Source: Nymphaea colorata
Lineage: Eukaryota; Streptophyta; Magnoliopsida; Nymphaeales; Nymphaeaceae
Direction: 5' to 3'
NCBI RefSeq assembly: GCF_008831285.2
Contig: NC_045139.1
Location: forward strand, 33,515,706-33,579,705
Length of the DNA: 64,000 nt
Shown here: positions 49,662 through 61,800 of the stretch, piece by piece
Layout of the letters: every line of letters begins with the position of its first letter
Numbering within the stretch: the stretch's first letter is position 1
Position numbers and translations under genes: made by a program
Notes under the pieces: generated by a model
The model's input: the letters and a program-made list of their open reading frames with translations, nothing else
Database searches by the model: none
What the model was told of the DNA's origin: nothing

Positions 49662-50084
49662 TCAGTAATCTCGTCTCCAAAGAGGTCTGTACCACTTTGA
49701 GTGGAAGGACGATTGGTAGGAAACCATGAGCAGAAGCAGCAGCAGCAGCAGCGCCACCCCCCACGGCGAGCTCCCGGCCCTGTGTATGGACTCCCTCTCC
49801 CACCGCGGCCCCCGGAAGGCGAGCCTCCCGTTCACCGACACGCTCCGCACCAGGAGCACCAGCAGTACGGGGAGGACGAAGAAGAGGAGGTTCAGCTGGT
49901 TCATGGCGGAGTGGACCTGGCTGCTGTAGGCAGAGTAGCTGGACAGCGAGAGGAAGAGGACGGCGATGACGAAGATGAAGACGAAGGGCAAGGGAGGAGG
50001 GGAGAGGGAGTCGACGAACTGGCTCTTCCACCCCCTCCGCCACTCTGACCCCTTCCTTTCCTTCGATAACCACCACGACGCCAT
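49662..50084 (-). CDS. Small plant membrane protein of unknown function
   Basis: A single-exon frame of 140 codons from the ATG at 50084 to the TGA at 49662. It starts MASWWLSKERKGSEWRRGWK, a basic and Trp-rich head. Three hydrophobic stretches follow: about residues 32-50 (LPFVFIFVIAVLFLSLSSY), 64-82 (LNLLFFVLPVLLVLLVRSV) and 107-123 (WGVALLLLLLLLMVSY). The segment SSPWGVALLLL..MVSYQSSFHSKW recalls a family of short uncharacterised plant proteins that I believe includes At2g31940-like proteins. The coding part is GC-rich, unlike its flanks. An antisense frame over it is best explained by this composition. Function is unknown; the sequence only supports a membrane location. Confidence 0.75.
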   Translation of the reverse strand: MASWWLSKERKGSEWRRGWKSQFVDSLSPPPLPFVFIFVIAVLFLSLSSYSAYSSQVHSAMNQLNLLFFVLPVLLVLLVRSVSVNGRLAFRGPRWERESIHRAGSSPWGVALLLLLLLLMVSYQSSFHSKWYRPLWRRDY

Positions 50085-52252
50085 CTCCCCTGCGCTCTCC
50101 TTCCCTTGTTTCGATGGCGTCTGCTTCGTCTCTGGTTTTTATAAGTGAATGTTGGCAGGAAAAGGCGATGGTGGAGATGGTGCAGGAAGGCACTTGAAAA
50201 AGGAAAGTGATGAGAGATTCCCACACAAGGCATAAATTCGAAGAACTTGTTCTTGGGCTTGCTTTAACCTCCTTTTTCCTTAGCTGAGTTCAATTGTTTA
50301 TTTTCTCTGATTCTTTTCTCAAATGAGTTGGATTGATCTCATTAATAAGGAATTAAGGATTTTATATATGATATCATTTAGGCTGGGTTGTACAATTTTT
50401 TAATTTCGTTATACAGTTCAATTCATATCTGACCTTTAGATACACAACCGGATCAGAACCAACTTCCAAAATCATGAATATTAAACATAAATATGAATAA
50501 GAATAAGAATCCATATGCTATTTCAACAAGATATTTATTTTATTTTTCTTACTTAATTTCTTGGTGAACAGAACAAACAGTAGGGTCATGACCGCAGGCT
50601 CTCTTCATTCTCCTAACGAGCTAAATATCAAACATTCATGATTCTCCTGTCACAACTCTCTGCAATTCTGCGTTAAATTGGTCTGATTCCACTGATTTCG
50701 ATTGAATTAGACCCTTGCTTTCGTATTAGGTCAAATTCAATCGACATGCATGATATATTTTCTACTAACTTCTTTTGGATGAGCCGAAGGTTAACAATCC
50801 ACTATCCAGAATTGAGGTTCAAACGTCTTTCATTCCTCCTACTTCTGGTGAGTGTTAGCGATGACTGATGGTAGCTGTGCACTCGTCAACTCAGATGTCA
50901 TGCTCCGTTGCTTAAGACTTAAAAGTGTAGCGCCTGTTGGAGTCGAACTATACATATGCTTTTACCCAACCAGCTATGTTGTGCCTTTTTATGGCCTTTT
51001 AGTTAACTTTGAATCAGTTCTTCTTGACAAATTTATAAGTTTCTACTTTTCTTTTGATTTTTTGCTCAACGATACAAATTTTAATTTGACCCAATTGACA
51101 GATGATTTTAGTTCAAATTGGATTCCGTTTTTCTTTATCATTTTTACTGAACGATTCTATTTAAAAAATAATGCAACCAAGGGCGAAGCCAGGATTTTTT
51201 TCAGGAAAGGGCCAAACGGTCTACGGGTCAGGTCAAAAAGAGCGACAGAGTCGAGCCAAAGTAAAAAAAAATTGATTTTTTCCATTTTTAGGAACCTTTG
51301 CTTTGTTTTCAAGATTTTAGTGATATGAACTTGATTTATAAGAGTACATTGGATAAACACCTAAAATTATAAACTCTGTAGTAGTTTGCTTTGATGGTAA
51401 GATTTTCTAGCTTTCAAAAGTTTATAAAATTCTAGACAGTTGATTTTTTTGTTTTCCTAACGTTCTCTTATTATTTGCTTGCCTAAATAAACTGATTTGA
51501 TTGTTTTGATGCATGAAACATATGCATCCTATCCAATGTCGTAAATATCGGTTGATACCGATACGAAAACTTAAATTATACAGCTTATCAACCGATACGC
51601 ACCAGCTCGCCTAGCTGTATCGGCCTTTTTCTTTAGGATAAGAGAGAATATGTTTATTCTTATTAATTTATGGGGTAACTTAGAATTGATATAATAAATT
51701 CACCAAGGTCCTGAGGCAGGTCGAGTCTTCAGGGATAAAAGGAAAGAGAAAAAGAAAAGAATTAATAGTAGAAATGGAAGCGTATATACAATTAGGAAGA
51801 GCTGAAGAGTATATATGAGCTCAAACAGATCGGATCTTAACTAGATCTGGGATCCGGACACCTCATGAGCTTACTCCTTTTTATTCATCAATTCCTCTTT
51901 TGACTCTTATTTCCTTGTATTCAGAGCTTTCAAGTGGGCCGCCCACGTTAATTACCATATAAGAGTGTGAGCGGGTCAGATCTTCACTGTATCTGGATAC
52001 ATCTAGATCTGGATCCAACCTGATCAAGGTTATGGTACTGGCTCTGGATCCAACCTCATCAATACTGGGACCCATAAAATCTACATATAATTAAACAATA
52101 TTAGGCATGCAAGATCTGAGTCTGCATATAATTAAACAATGTTAAGCATGCCAATGCACTGGCTGAGGAGTTTGATTTACTAACGTTGGGTACTCTAATG
52201 ATATCGCATGACTTGCAATTTTAATTGTAGTTGGTGCTTCTTTCAGGTGAGC

Positions 52253-52455
52253 AGGAGTAGGGGCGAAGCTAGAAATTTTTCATAAGAGAGACCAAATTAA
52301 AGTTTCTAAATTTTGACTAGAACCGAAATATCATTTTTAAAATTTTTTATATAGAACAAGTGAAATTTTTTAAAATTTGCATATAAATTTAAAAAGTAAA
52401 ATTGAGGTGGGGATAAGGCCCATACGGGCCGGGCCTTACCTTGGCTCCACTCCTG
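52253..52455. mobile_element. hAT-like MITE family, diverged copy C
   Basis: Starts near GTAGGGGCGAAGCTAGAAAT and ends GGCTCCACTCCTG, partly inverted, around an AT-rich interior that includes GGTGGGGATAAGGCCCATAC. More diverged than the other copies. Confidence 0.4.
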
Positions 52456-52668
52456 AAAAAGAGGTTAGCAACCCACTGCCAAGAAAAGAGACTTGAAAGC
52501 CTTCTGATTCCCTCTATCCCTAGGGCCTTGGGCTGCTTACAATACAAGATTCGGTCGGTGCATGGTATTAATCGTCAACTATAATATTGCAATTTCATAG
52601 TTTATAATCAAGAGAGTAGCATCCATAGAAATTGAACTGATGGCAGTTGTCGACACAACCACTGTGGG

Positions 52669-52870
52669 CAGGGGCGGAGGGAAGGGGGGCCGCCTAGGCC
52701 ATGGCCCCACCTCAGCCAATGAAATTTCTTTTTTTTTTTTATATATTGAAAAAAATAATATTTTTTAATTATGTAAGGTATTTTTTGTATTATAATTCGG
52801 TTTGGCCCTACCCGGATCCAGAAGTCGAACTGCCGGCCCGCCCCTGAAGAAAATCCTGGCTCCACCCCTG
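52669..52870. mobile_element. hAT-like MITE family, copy D with target duplication
   Basis: Begins CAGGGGCGGAG and ends CTCCACCCCTG, inverted repeats with one change. The flanks ACTGTGGG (left) and CCTGTGGG (right) agree at 7 of 8 positions, fitting an 8-bp hAT duplication. The interior is AT-rich and non-coding. Confidence 0.6.
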
Positions 52871-54779
52871 CCTGTGGGAATGGCGGATCTTTAACATCAT
52901 GAGAAGTTATATGCAGGGTTATATATAACGTCGTGTGTTGTATGACAGTTACGTAACATAACTTTTTATAGAACTGAGATGTTAGACCCCCAAAACTAGT
53001 TTCAGGAGTGTCAATATACTGTATTTGATGTCATTTATATTATGATAGAAGGTAAAATACTAGATAGATCTTATGTTATAACTTCAAACTACAAAAAAAA
53101 AAAGTGCCAAAAAGAAAAAAATAAATAAAGGGAACTTAGAGGTGCATAGATTCTGCAATCGTGGAGATTAGGTTTGTCATAAAAGGCATTTATATTAAAA
53201 ACGAAACTAGTTAAAATTGATTTCACATAAATAATAGGGGGCATTTGGATGACACCTCAAAACCAAGTTTTGGAAGTAAAACCTGATTTTGCTTCTTTGA
53301 CTAAATTTTTTAGAGTGTTTAACTGCTATTAAAACTGAATTTATGGAAACCTCAGTGTTGCAAAACAAGTGAAAAACCTAAACCATTCAAGACATCGCTT
53401 TGCAGCACATAAGATTAATGTCTCTAACACTCGGAATAGACACTGGCTGCCTACTAACTCTCACTCTAACCATTGCGCCAATTTCTTTGAGGACATGAGC
53501 TACCTTTTTCTGCAACGTAAAGTTTAAAAAGTTACATATCGTTGAACTTTTTTTGTTCTTATAAAATCCTAAATGCAGATTCAAATCAATTTATGCTTGG
53601 ACTTCTTGCCCTCGTGATCCATAGGTACAACTTCTTGCACAAGGGGTTGTCGCCCATAAAAATTGAACCAATGACTTATCTTCTACTAGTTGCGGCCCCC
53701 AACCAACCTTACCAAATCCCTGGGGTTATCACATTTTTATAATTAAAAATGTTGAGAAAACCTTACAATTTTAAGATATAAATACTATTTTAATACGATC
53801 AGGTTGCACCTTCTAAATTTGTCCAATTGAAAGTGGAGTTAGTGCAGGTGAGAAAGTGGGACGATGGTTACTAAGTAAATGTACCTTACAACGACAGCCC
53901 ACCTTTTTCTTATTCTTAGAAAGGGTCATTAAAACCACTCATTTTTCATTTTTCATAGAACAAGCTCACTTTTTCATTTGTTTTCTGATTTTCTTTCTTA
54001 GTTTTATATCCAGGTCTGGTTTCATTAACCTAATAAGTACTTGAGGATTAGGTAAAGAGTCAATTTTTATTTTTTTTGGGGTCCCCAAATGAGTTAGGGC
54101 ATAGGTTTAGGTATAGGTGTGCATTTGAAATATTTCCCGTTCTTTTAAAAAGTTTATTTAAGCCCATATATTTCTCAAAGAAAAGTCTTGACTTTATTAA
54201 TTTTATGGGATAAGATTAGGTTTTGCTAAAAACATCTCATGTTTTCTAGTCTCCTTGGTTAGGTTTGTCATAGGGTTTTGCATTGCTATATAACTTATAA
54301 AAACAGAGAATTTTCAAATACCCACCCAACTTTGTACTCTTTAACTTATTTGCACCCTAAAAGGCTTTCAAATACCCGGATTTCAAATCTTAGGATACGA
54401 GATCTAAAGCTATCAAACGCACCCTGAAGTCATGTTGCGTAGCCTGCTTGGGCCATGCAAGCTTCCCGATTTAAATAAGGTGGGAGGAGGGAAAGGTCCG
54501 ACCTTAAATCTATGGACTATGGATATAAGATCATCGATTCTCATATTATTACAGATGATCTCATATAAATAAGCACAAACTAATATAATAATAATAACAA
54601 TAATTTGGAGGCTAAGCCCCTGGCTGGAGAGAGAGAGAGTGTGTGTGATAGATTTATTTCCAATTTTCGTAAGTACATCCAAATAAAAGGAAAAGAAAAT
54701 CCATGTCTGAATCCAAACAAGCCCTAAAAGGTCTGAATCCAACTCTTAAATCCAAAAATTAAGTATATCATGTTTTTTT

Positions 54780-55040
54780 CGAAAAAAATGAAAAAAAACG
54801 TGATAAATTAAATGGTTGTTTAAAACTTTAAAAAACATGTTTTTTGAAAAAAAAATGTTAAAAAATTTTCACATTTTTTTAATGCCAAATAATTTTTTTT
54901 CGTTTTTTATTTTTTTATTTGTTGCAAATCTTAGTGTTTTTATTAATAGTTTCTCACTTATTTTATTTCTATCTATTTTAGTCCTTTTAAATTTTTAAAA
55001 ATTTCTCATATTTTTCTGTTTTTTTCCTTAAAAGCCAAGG
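54780..55040. repeat. T-rich dispersed repeat, copy 2
   Basis: Contains AAAACGTGATAAATTAAA, TTTTAATGCCAAATAA, TTATTTGTTGCAAATC, TAGTTTCTCACTTATTTTAT in the order seen in the other copies. Confidence 0.5.
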
Positions 55041-55795
55041 AAACATAAAAACTTGTTGAACATTGGTAGCCTCTAAGTAGGGGAAATTAACACCAGAAAT
55101 TTCTTTGCTATTCACAAGTTGACCATATAATTTCATTTCATGGCAACCACGTCATAAAAGTCTAACATTGATGGATTTCTCTCTCTCTCTCTCTTAACTA
55201 GAGTTTAGTTTCCTCTGTCGTCTGCCCTGATTTTCTAGTATGTCAACCTTTCTCCTTCTCCAGCCAGGCCGATCCGTCAAGCTCTCTCAAACCTTCTATC
55301 AAATCCACAAGAACCAGTCTTAAATGGGCCCATTGGGCTAAAAAAACCTCTATTAACTGAGCGCTAGGCTGTCGGCAAGAAGTGGTCATGTTGTATAGTT
55401 TTGTCTGGTTAGCTCAGTTTGAGTTAGCTCGATGTCTAGCGATAGCCTCAAGCATGAGTGGGGCACCCAAAATAAAAATTATATGTAAATTTTAAAAAAT
55501 TTTACTTGTTTTATATACAAATTTTGAAAAACAATATTTGAGTTATATTCGAAATTTATTTAAAAACTCTAATTCGGTCTTTGGCTCTGCGCCTTCCTCA
55601 AGGTTTTAAGCCATAAGAGGAAAAAAAATTCAGGAAAAAATATTTTGGCTTCAAAGTTTGTAGTTTGTAGGTTGTTGGATTTTCATGTTTTTTTTATTTT
55701 TTTCATAGTAGCAATCCATATACTTCCAAATAAAACCCAAACGCAGAGGGATATATTCGTAATTAACGAGCAGAGTCAACTTTTGGCGCCAGTGC

Positions 55796-55803
55796 TATAT
55801 AAA
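55796..55803 (+). promoter_or_regulatory. TATA box of the dehydrogenase gene
   Basis: TATATAAA in the context GTGCTATATAAACC, 43 bp before the chosen ATG. It argues against starts further upstream and implies a short 5' UTR. Confidence 0.6.
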
Positions 55804-55845
55804 CCGAACCATCAACCATCCCGGCCGGACGGCGAGACGGGAATA

Positions 55846-58800
55846 ATGGCAGAGACCGGAAGCTGCCAAGAGATGGCGGCGTCCGACGAGGGATCGGCTG
55901 GGAGCCGAGCGGAGTTACGGACGTGCGTTGTTTTGGGCGGTCGCAGCTTCGTAGGGAGGCCCCTCGTTGCCATGCTCCTGCGATCCCGCGAATGGAAAGT
56001 CAGGATAGCAGATGCCGGCTCGTCCTTGGTCCTCGATCCCGACGAGGAGGACTCCGACCTCTCCCGCGCGCTCCTCTCCGGCAGTGCTTCGTATATCGCG
56101 GTCGACATTGGCGACAAATCGCAGCTCATCAGAGGTGATAGTTTCAATATTCGATCCTTTTTTTTTTCCTTCATTTTCTTTTACCTTCCCAATTGTGGAA
56201 GCACGGCTGATCTTGAGGATAGGTCTGATGAGCGCAGTCAAATAAGGGCGAAAATGATGACCTATCTCGTTTGCTTGGAAATGGTGACGAACCTAAGTTT
56301 CAGGGAATGAATTTTTCGTTTCACTGTTTCCTGGAATGACTGTTTTAACAGTGCTTTCTGGAAGTCTAGAGGATCGTGAGATTGATCTTGGTAAATTCCG
56401 TGAGATTTTATCGAGACTTGAGCATGGTTATCTGGCCAAGTTGCTAAAATCTTTTGAGTAGCTATTTTGTCTTCCTGAGTTATGTCGAATTCTTGAGTTA
56501 CATGAAATTTCTGGGGTGGGATTCCTTTGGTTCTCTATGAGTAAATGGTTTTGGAGTTGCCACAGCAACTTGGTCTTTCCATCTACCGCGTGGTGACTTT
56601 ATCTTCTAGTTATTTGTCTTTAAGATGTTTGTTGTAATTATGAATTTGAAAGTGCTGAGAAATCTACGGACTGAAGGTAGATAGCGTCTTTAAGGATATG
56701 ATTTTGCTAGGCTAGTCTTGATTGAGGTTTCTGGGTATAAGAGCAACTCAACATTGAACCTATCTACTGGAAATCTGTGTTTATCCTGAAATGTAAAAAT
56801 TTTCTCTGTGATCTTTTCGTAGTAGACAAATCCCAAGAGAAAAGCAATAGCATAAGGATAATTTCTGTTCGGAATTGTCACTTTATTATTATGCATATTT
56901 TCTTATAATGGAAGTCCTTATATTCGAAAAACTCTTGTATGTGCTGTCACGTCTCCTAGATTTTCCCAAGAAAGAAGGTAATGTGAAATTTTCTCATGCT
57001 AAATGAGATTTCTGAGAAAAAAAGTTAAGTGCAAAAGTTTTGGAGCTTTAACATCTTCACACGTAACATACTTTTTTTATTTCAGACATGCAAATATGAC
57101 AATTGTTTTAATGAGTGTTCTTCTTAATGAAGTTACTAATAGTAATCCGAAACTGTCTCCAAAAAAATGCACGTGGAGCTTGGATTGTTGGACTTGTACA
57201 TGGCATCACATAATTCCTGATAAGCCTGCTTGCATATCTCCCAATTCCAATGACTTCAATCAAATAACAAGGCCGACATATGTAGTCATGAAACGCAGAG
57301 ACAGGAAGGAATGCTTGACATGGTCGAACGTAGTCCTTCCTATGTTAAAATTTCTGTTGTTCGCTTGCATAAACTTGTAGTCCTTAAAAAATAAAAGTTG
57401 CATAATGAAGTGAACTATCTCTATTCAACGCATGTGTAGTGTGGTTACTCCCTTTTGAACCATCTGTAGGGCCCGCTGCTTATTCCTTCTAAAAAAGGAA
57501 GCAGGCGTGACTCTCTTTCTCCATACAATACACAACATAAGTAACTGGTGGATGGATGTGATCTTAAAAAAACCTGAAGTTAAGCTTCAAAATAATGTTT
57601 TCTTGGTGTAAAGTTCAATTTTTAGGAGTACAAGCTCAAATGTCAGAACTTTTTCCTCTTTTAATATACGATCTGTCCAAGAAAAAAATAAGATCTTTCA
57701 GCTGGTGAACTAGTGAATTTGCCTGTAATTTCATATCCTTTTTATGTTTTGAATTTTGAGGCACAAAGATGAAAAGCACATCCTTTCTCCTTGCAATTTC
57801 AGTTTGGTAAATTCATGCATTTTCTTGCATCGACTTGGTTGCTTGCTATTTCAGAATCAGCTCTATGTTCACTGTACTTCATCCATAAGACATTTGGTGG
57901 AGCGTCTGAACAGTAACACCTAATTTATGCTGATGAAATTTCTGCAGCATTTGAAGGATCCATTGTTGTATTTCACATGGATGCATTATCCTTTACAAAT
58001 GATTTCCTTTCCCAGTACAAAACCATTGTTCAAGGTATGCTCAATAGGAAGCACCACATAGTGAGATTCTTGGTTCATACTTTCACTTGACATTAGCTAA
58101 TGTGGGTCATTGATATCAGGTACAAAGAATGTAATTGGTGCCTGTAGACATTGCAGAGTCAAAAGGCTTATGTACAACGGTTCAGCAGATGTGGTTTTTG
58201 ATGGCAAAAATGATGTGCATAATGTGGATGAGCGTTTGCCATATCCTTCCAGAGTATATGTCCCATCTGAAGAGTGTCTTATTAATTTCTGTTCCTATAT
58301 TTTGGTGTTTTTTGTGGATTTACAATTATGTCTCAAGGTATTGAAAGCATTTGGTATTTACAGTTTGAAGAAGTGCATAATGACTTAAAGGCTCAGGCAG
58401 AGACACTAGTCCTGTCGGCAAATTCTGTTGATGGCCTGGTTACATGTGCATTGCGTCCTGCCAATGTCTTCGGCCTTGGAGATCCATACCTTCTTCCACT
58501 TATCACCAGTCAGGCAAAAGCTGGTCGTTCTAAGGTATCTTTGTGTTTCCAAAGTTGCTAGTTTCACTTCCATCTATATGTTGCTTTTGTTTGCAAATGT
58601 GCTTGTTCTATAATCAGATGTTATTCTGATGTTTTACCAGCAATTTTATTTGGATTTTAAATAGATTTGATTATTTGATGGATTCTCATTTCTTTTTGTA
58701 CTGATGATCTATGACATGTTAAGGACATCTGCATTAATTTTATTTCTTACACCTGTGCTGGAAAATCTTTCACTTGTTTTTTTCCTTAGGTCCATTAGTG

Positions 58801-61800
58801 AATACATGTTATTGGATGGATTTTTGTTTCTTTTGATAATGATGGTTTATGACATGTTAAAGACATCTGCATTTTCTTTCTGTTTGTGCAGAAAATTTGT
58901 TCATTTATTTCTTTCTTGGTCAATTAGTGAATGCATGTTATTTGGATGGTTTTTTGTTGTTTCTGATAATGATTGTTTATGACACATTTAATACATTTGT
59001 GTTAAATCGCTTCTCTTATGCTTGTGCAGAAAATTCGTTTAACTTGTTTCTTTCATCAATTAGTGCTTGCATGTGGATATGCATGCATGAATGTGCATTG
59101 GAGGGGTGGTGTGTGCAGTTGTCCAAACATTATTCTTCTTTGTTTTGAAATATCTTTCATGGTTTCAATTTGTGAGATATCTTTCATAGTTTGAAACTTT
59201 GAATATCTTATACTTTCAGTTTAACCATATTTCAATTTCAGACTTGTCGATAGATGTCAACGTGAATTGGTTACTAGAAAGTAACTTTTAAGTTCTTTTC
59301 AGTACATCATAGGGAATGGTGAAAATATGTGGGATTTCACGTACGTTGATAATGTTGCACATGCCCATATCTGTGCTGAACAAGCTTTGAGATCAAATAC
59401 AGGTGATGTGGCTGGAAAGGTACTATGCGATTCTTGAGGTTCTTATAATGGTATTGTTAGCTATCATTTGTTAACTAAATGGCTATAATTGTTTTGGGAA
59501 ATTTGCAGGCTTTTTTCATAACCAATGGTGCGCCAATGAAACTTTGGCAATTCATTTCACTTGTGTTAGATGGCTTAGGCTATGAAAGGTACATGCCCAG
59601 GATGCGTTCATGTTAGACCATTTGTTTTTCGGCATGTGCTACTACTGAAATTGTGAATAGTAGCAAGTGTGGATAATGGCATATGCTTTCTTTGGTTGAG
59701 CATATGCTTCAAAGTGGTGCCCATGGAAGAAGCACTTGAATGAAAATTCTGAAGCACATAGATAACAAATGGGTGGGTCACCTTATGAACTATGATGTGC
59801 ACCTCAGGAACCACCTCCAAATAAGGGGTCGAAGGCCTCATTCGACTCGAGTTTTGTGTAAAAAAAATGAAAATAAGAAACTAATGGGGATGAGACACAA
59901 TGGCTTCTTCTCTCTCTATTTCTTTTATTTCTATTTCCCGAAGCCCAACTGCCATCGACACAAAACTCATTGTTGACCCCATCTCTGTCAGTGTACTCCT
60001 GCAATTTTGTCTAGCAGGTCTCTCCTTCTTTGTTTCCCTCTGTTCCTCTCTGTCTTTCTTTCTCTCTTTCTCCACTAGAAATGAGCCTATCCTTAAAAAT
60101 GGGAGAACAAGATGAATAATTAATTTTAAAAATTGATCATTTAGGAAGTAAATTAAAAATTGTCTAGGGAAAATGAAAAAATGTAATGAACCTGCACAAC
60201 ACGAATAGATAAAAGCATAACCAATAAATATGTGATTCTTCTTTTTTTCCCTTCCTGATTAGGCATGTTTTAATTAGTGTCACAGCTACCGCGATATTTT
60301 AAAAAATAGCACAATATTAATGTCAAAATTAATAAAAACGAAAAAAGGAGAAAAATCACGATATTTTGAAAAAATTGCGAAAAAAATATTTATCGAGACA
60401 TTATCGTGATTTTGTTGCAATTTTTTTATTTTTCTATTTTTAAGCATTGATATTATCATGGATTCAAACATAAACTCAAAATAAATTGTTTTCATCATTT
60501 TTATTATAATTAAAACATTCCTATTATCACTGTTATATAGTTTTATTTATGTTTTTCTATTAGTTTCTCATTTATTTCATTTATACCTAATTTTTTTATT
60601 TTTTAAAAATTTCCAAGTTTTTGTCGAGATTTCCCTTAAAAAAACAACTTTGCTGATTAAAACCTGAGAAAAATGTTTTAATGCACACAATATTTGTTGA
60701 TGTAAGTTTCCCTGAATGACTTATTTTGAACAAGTTGCCTCGTTGAACAACTAGGGCACGATTTAAAGTATATTAGGATAGGTTAGAGCAAGCTTTTAAG
60801 GGGAAAAATTTATGCTGCTAATTTAGCAGATTTAAACTGGAGATGGTCTTTTAGATGCTCCAACCACCTATTCAAGCATGAGCCTGTGTGTTCATTAGTT
60901 TCTTCTGTATTCCTTTGAAACCTGGAATAGTTGAAGGGTCTATATTTTAGTATATTTGTTTGTTTGCTTAACCTTTTTTTCCTCATTTCTAAGTGAATTA
61001 ATTTGCATTTGCTTTTCTATCTGCCCATTTCTATCATCCTCTTGCTTTTAGATATTTTTTCTTTTTGTGTTTCTTCTAATTTTTGTTGGCAACCAATCTG
61101 GAAGCTCTTGAATTAATTAATCTACAAACTTTTTGTGCTTGCAGCTTACTTGATTATGAGTACATAGAAGTTAACACTTGAATGAATACATGAAACAATA
61201 ATAGGTGGTCATTTTTTGTTTGCTTAAATTTAAGAAGAAATGAGGGGTAAGAAAATTGTGGTTGGCTTTGTTTGAGGTTTCTTTGGCATTTGCTTATGTT
61301 GTTAAATTCATTCAATTTTTGGGGTTATAAAAAATCACTTAAATAAAGAATGTAAGTGCAAGACAAAAAATATGGGCATGGGAAATTCTGCACGAAACAT
61401 CGTGCTGGGATTATTATAGCTTAATTTCAGTAATTTATAGTGGATTTATTAAATATTCCTGATTTTGAGCTAGTAATCTTAGCTGACATGGGGCTGTTCA
61501 CAACCCTAAAAAAGACTAAACAAGGATTAGTCACTCTGATTCAGTCCAAGTTGATTGACTATAAATAAATAAATACATATGTTTCTATGAAATAAATACA
61601 AAAACCTATACATGTATATGAATCACGTACAGATTTGTATTGTTGGCACAAATACATTTCTCGGATTGTGTTGGCAAGGTTTTACTTGGATAGTAAACGG
61701 GAACTTAGTTTTTCTTGGAAAAACTTTTGGAATTAAAAAATTAATGAATAATAAAACATTTTTCAAATTTGAGATTTTACTAATTTTCTTACAAAAAAAA

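Larger units (their letters stand above)
50085..55795. other. Intergenic region before the dehydrogenase gene
   Basis: A 5.7-kb AT-rich spacer holding the promoter of the minus-strand membrane protein gene at the left. It also holds fragments or copies of the CAGGGGCGGAG MITE family (about 51178-51250, 52253-52455 and 52670-52870), a stretch rich in GGATCC/AGATCT words (51830-52060), a TTTGGATGACACC-type repeat near 53240 and a T-rich dispersed repeat. No intact gene is visible. Confidence 0.55.

Noticed and set aside
49528-50233. Longer overlapping frames on both strands over the small membrane protein gene
   Set aside because: They are low-complexity and fit the GC-rich composition; only the 140-codon frame has hydrophobic segments and a family-like core.
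54404-54735. MITE between the GCTATCAAACGCACCCT and CCAAACAAGCCCTAA words
   Set aside because: Both words are right-hand type ends in the same orientation, so they cannot bound one element; they are probably ends of two decayed ones.
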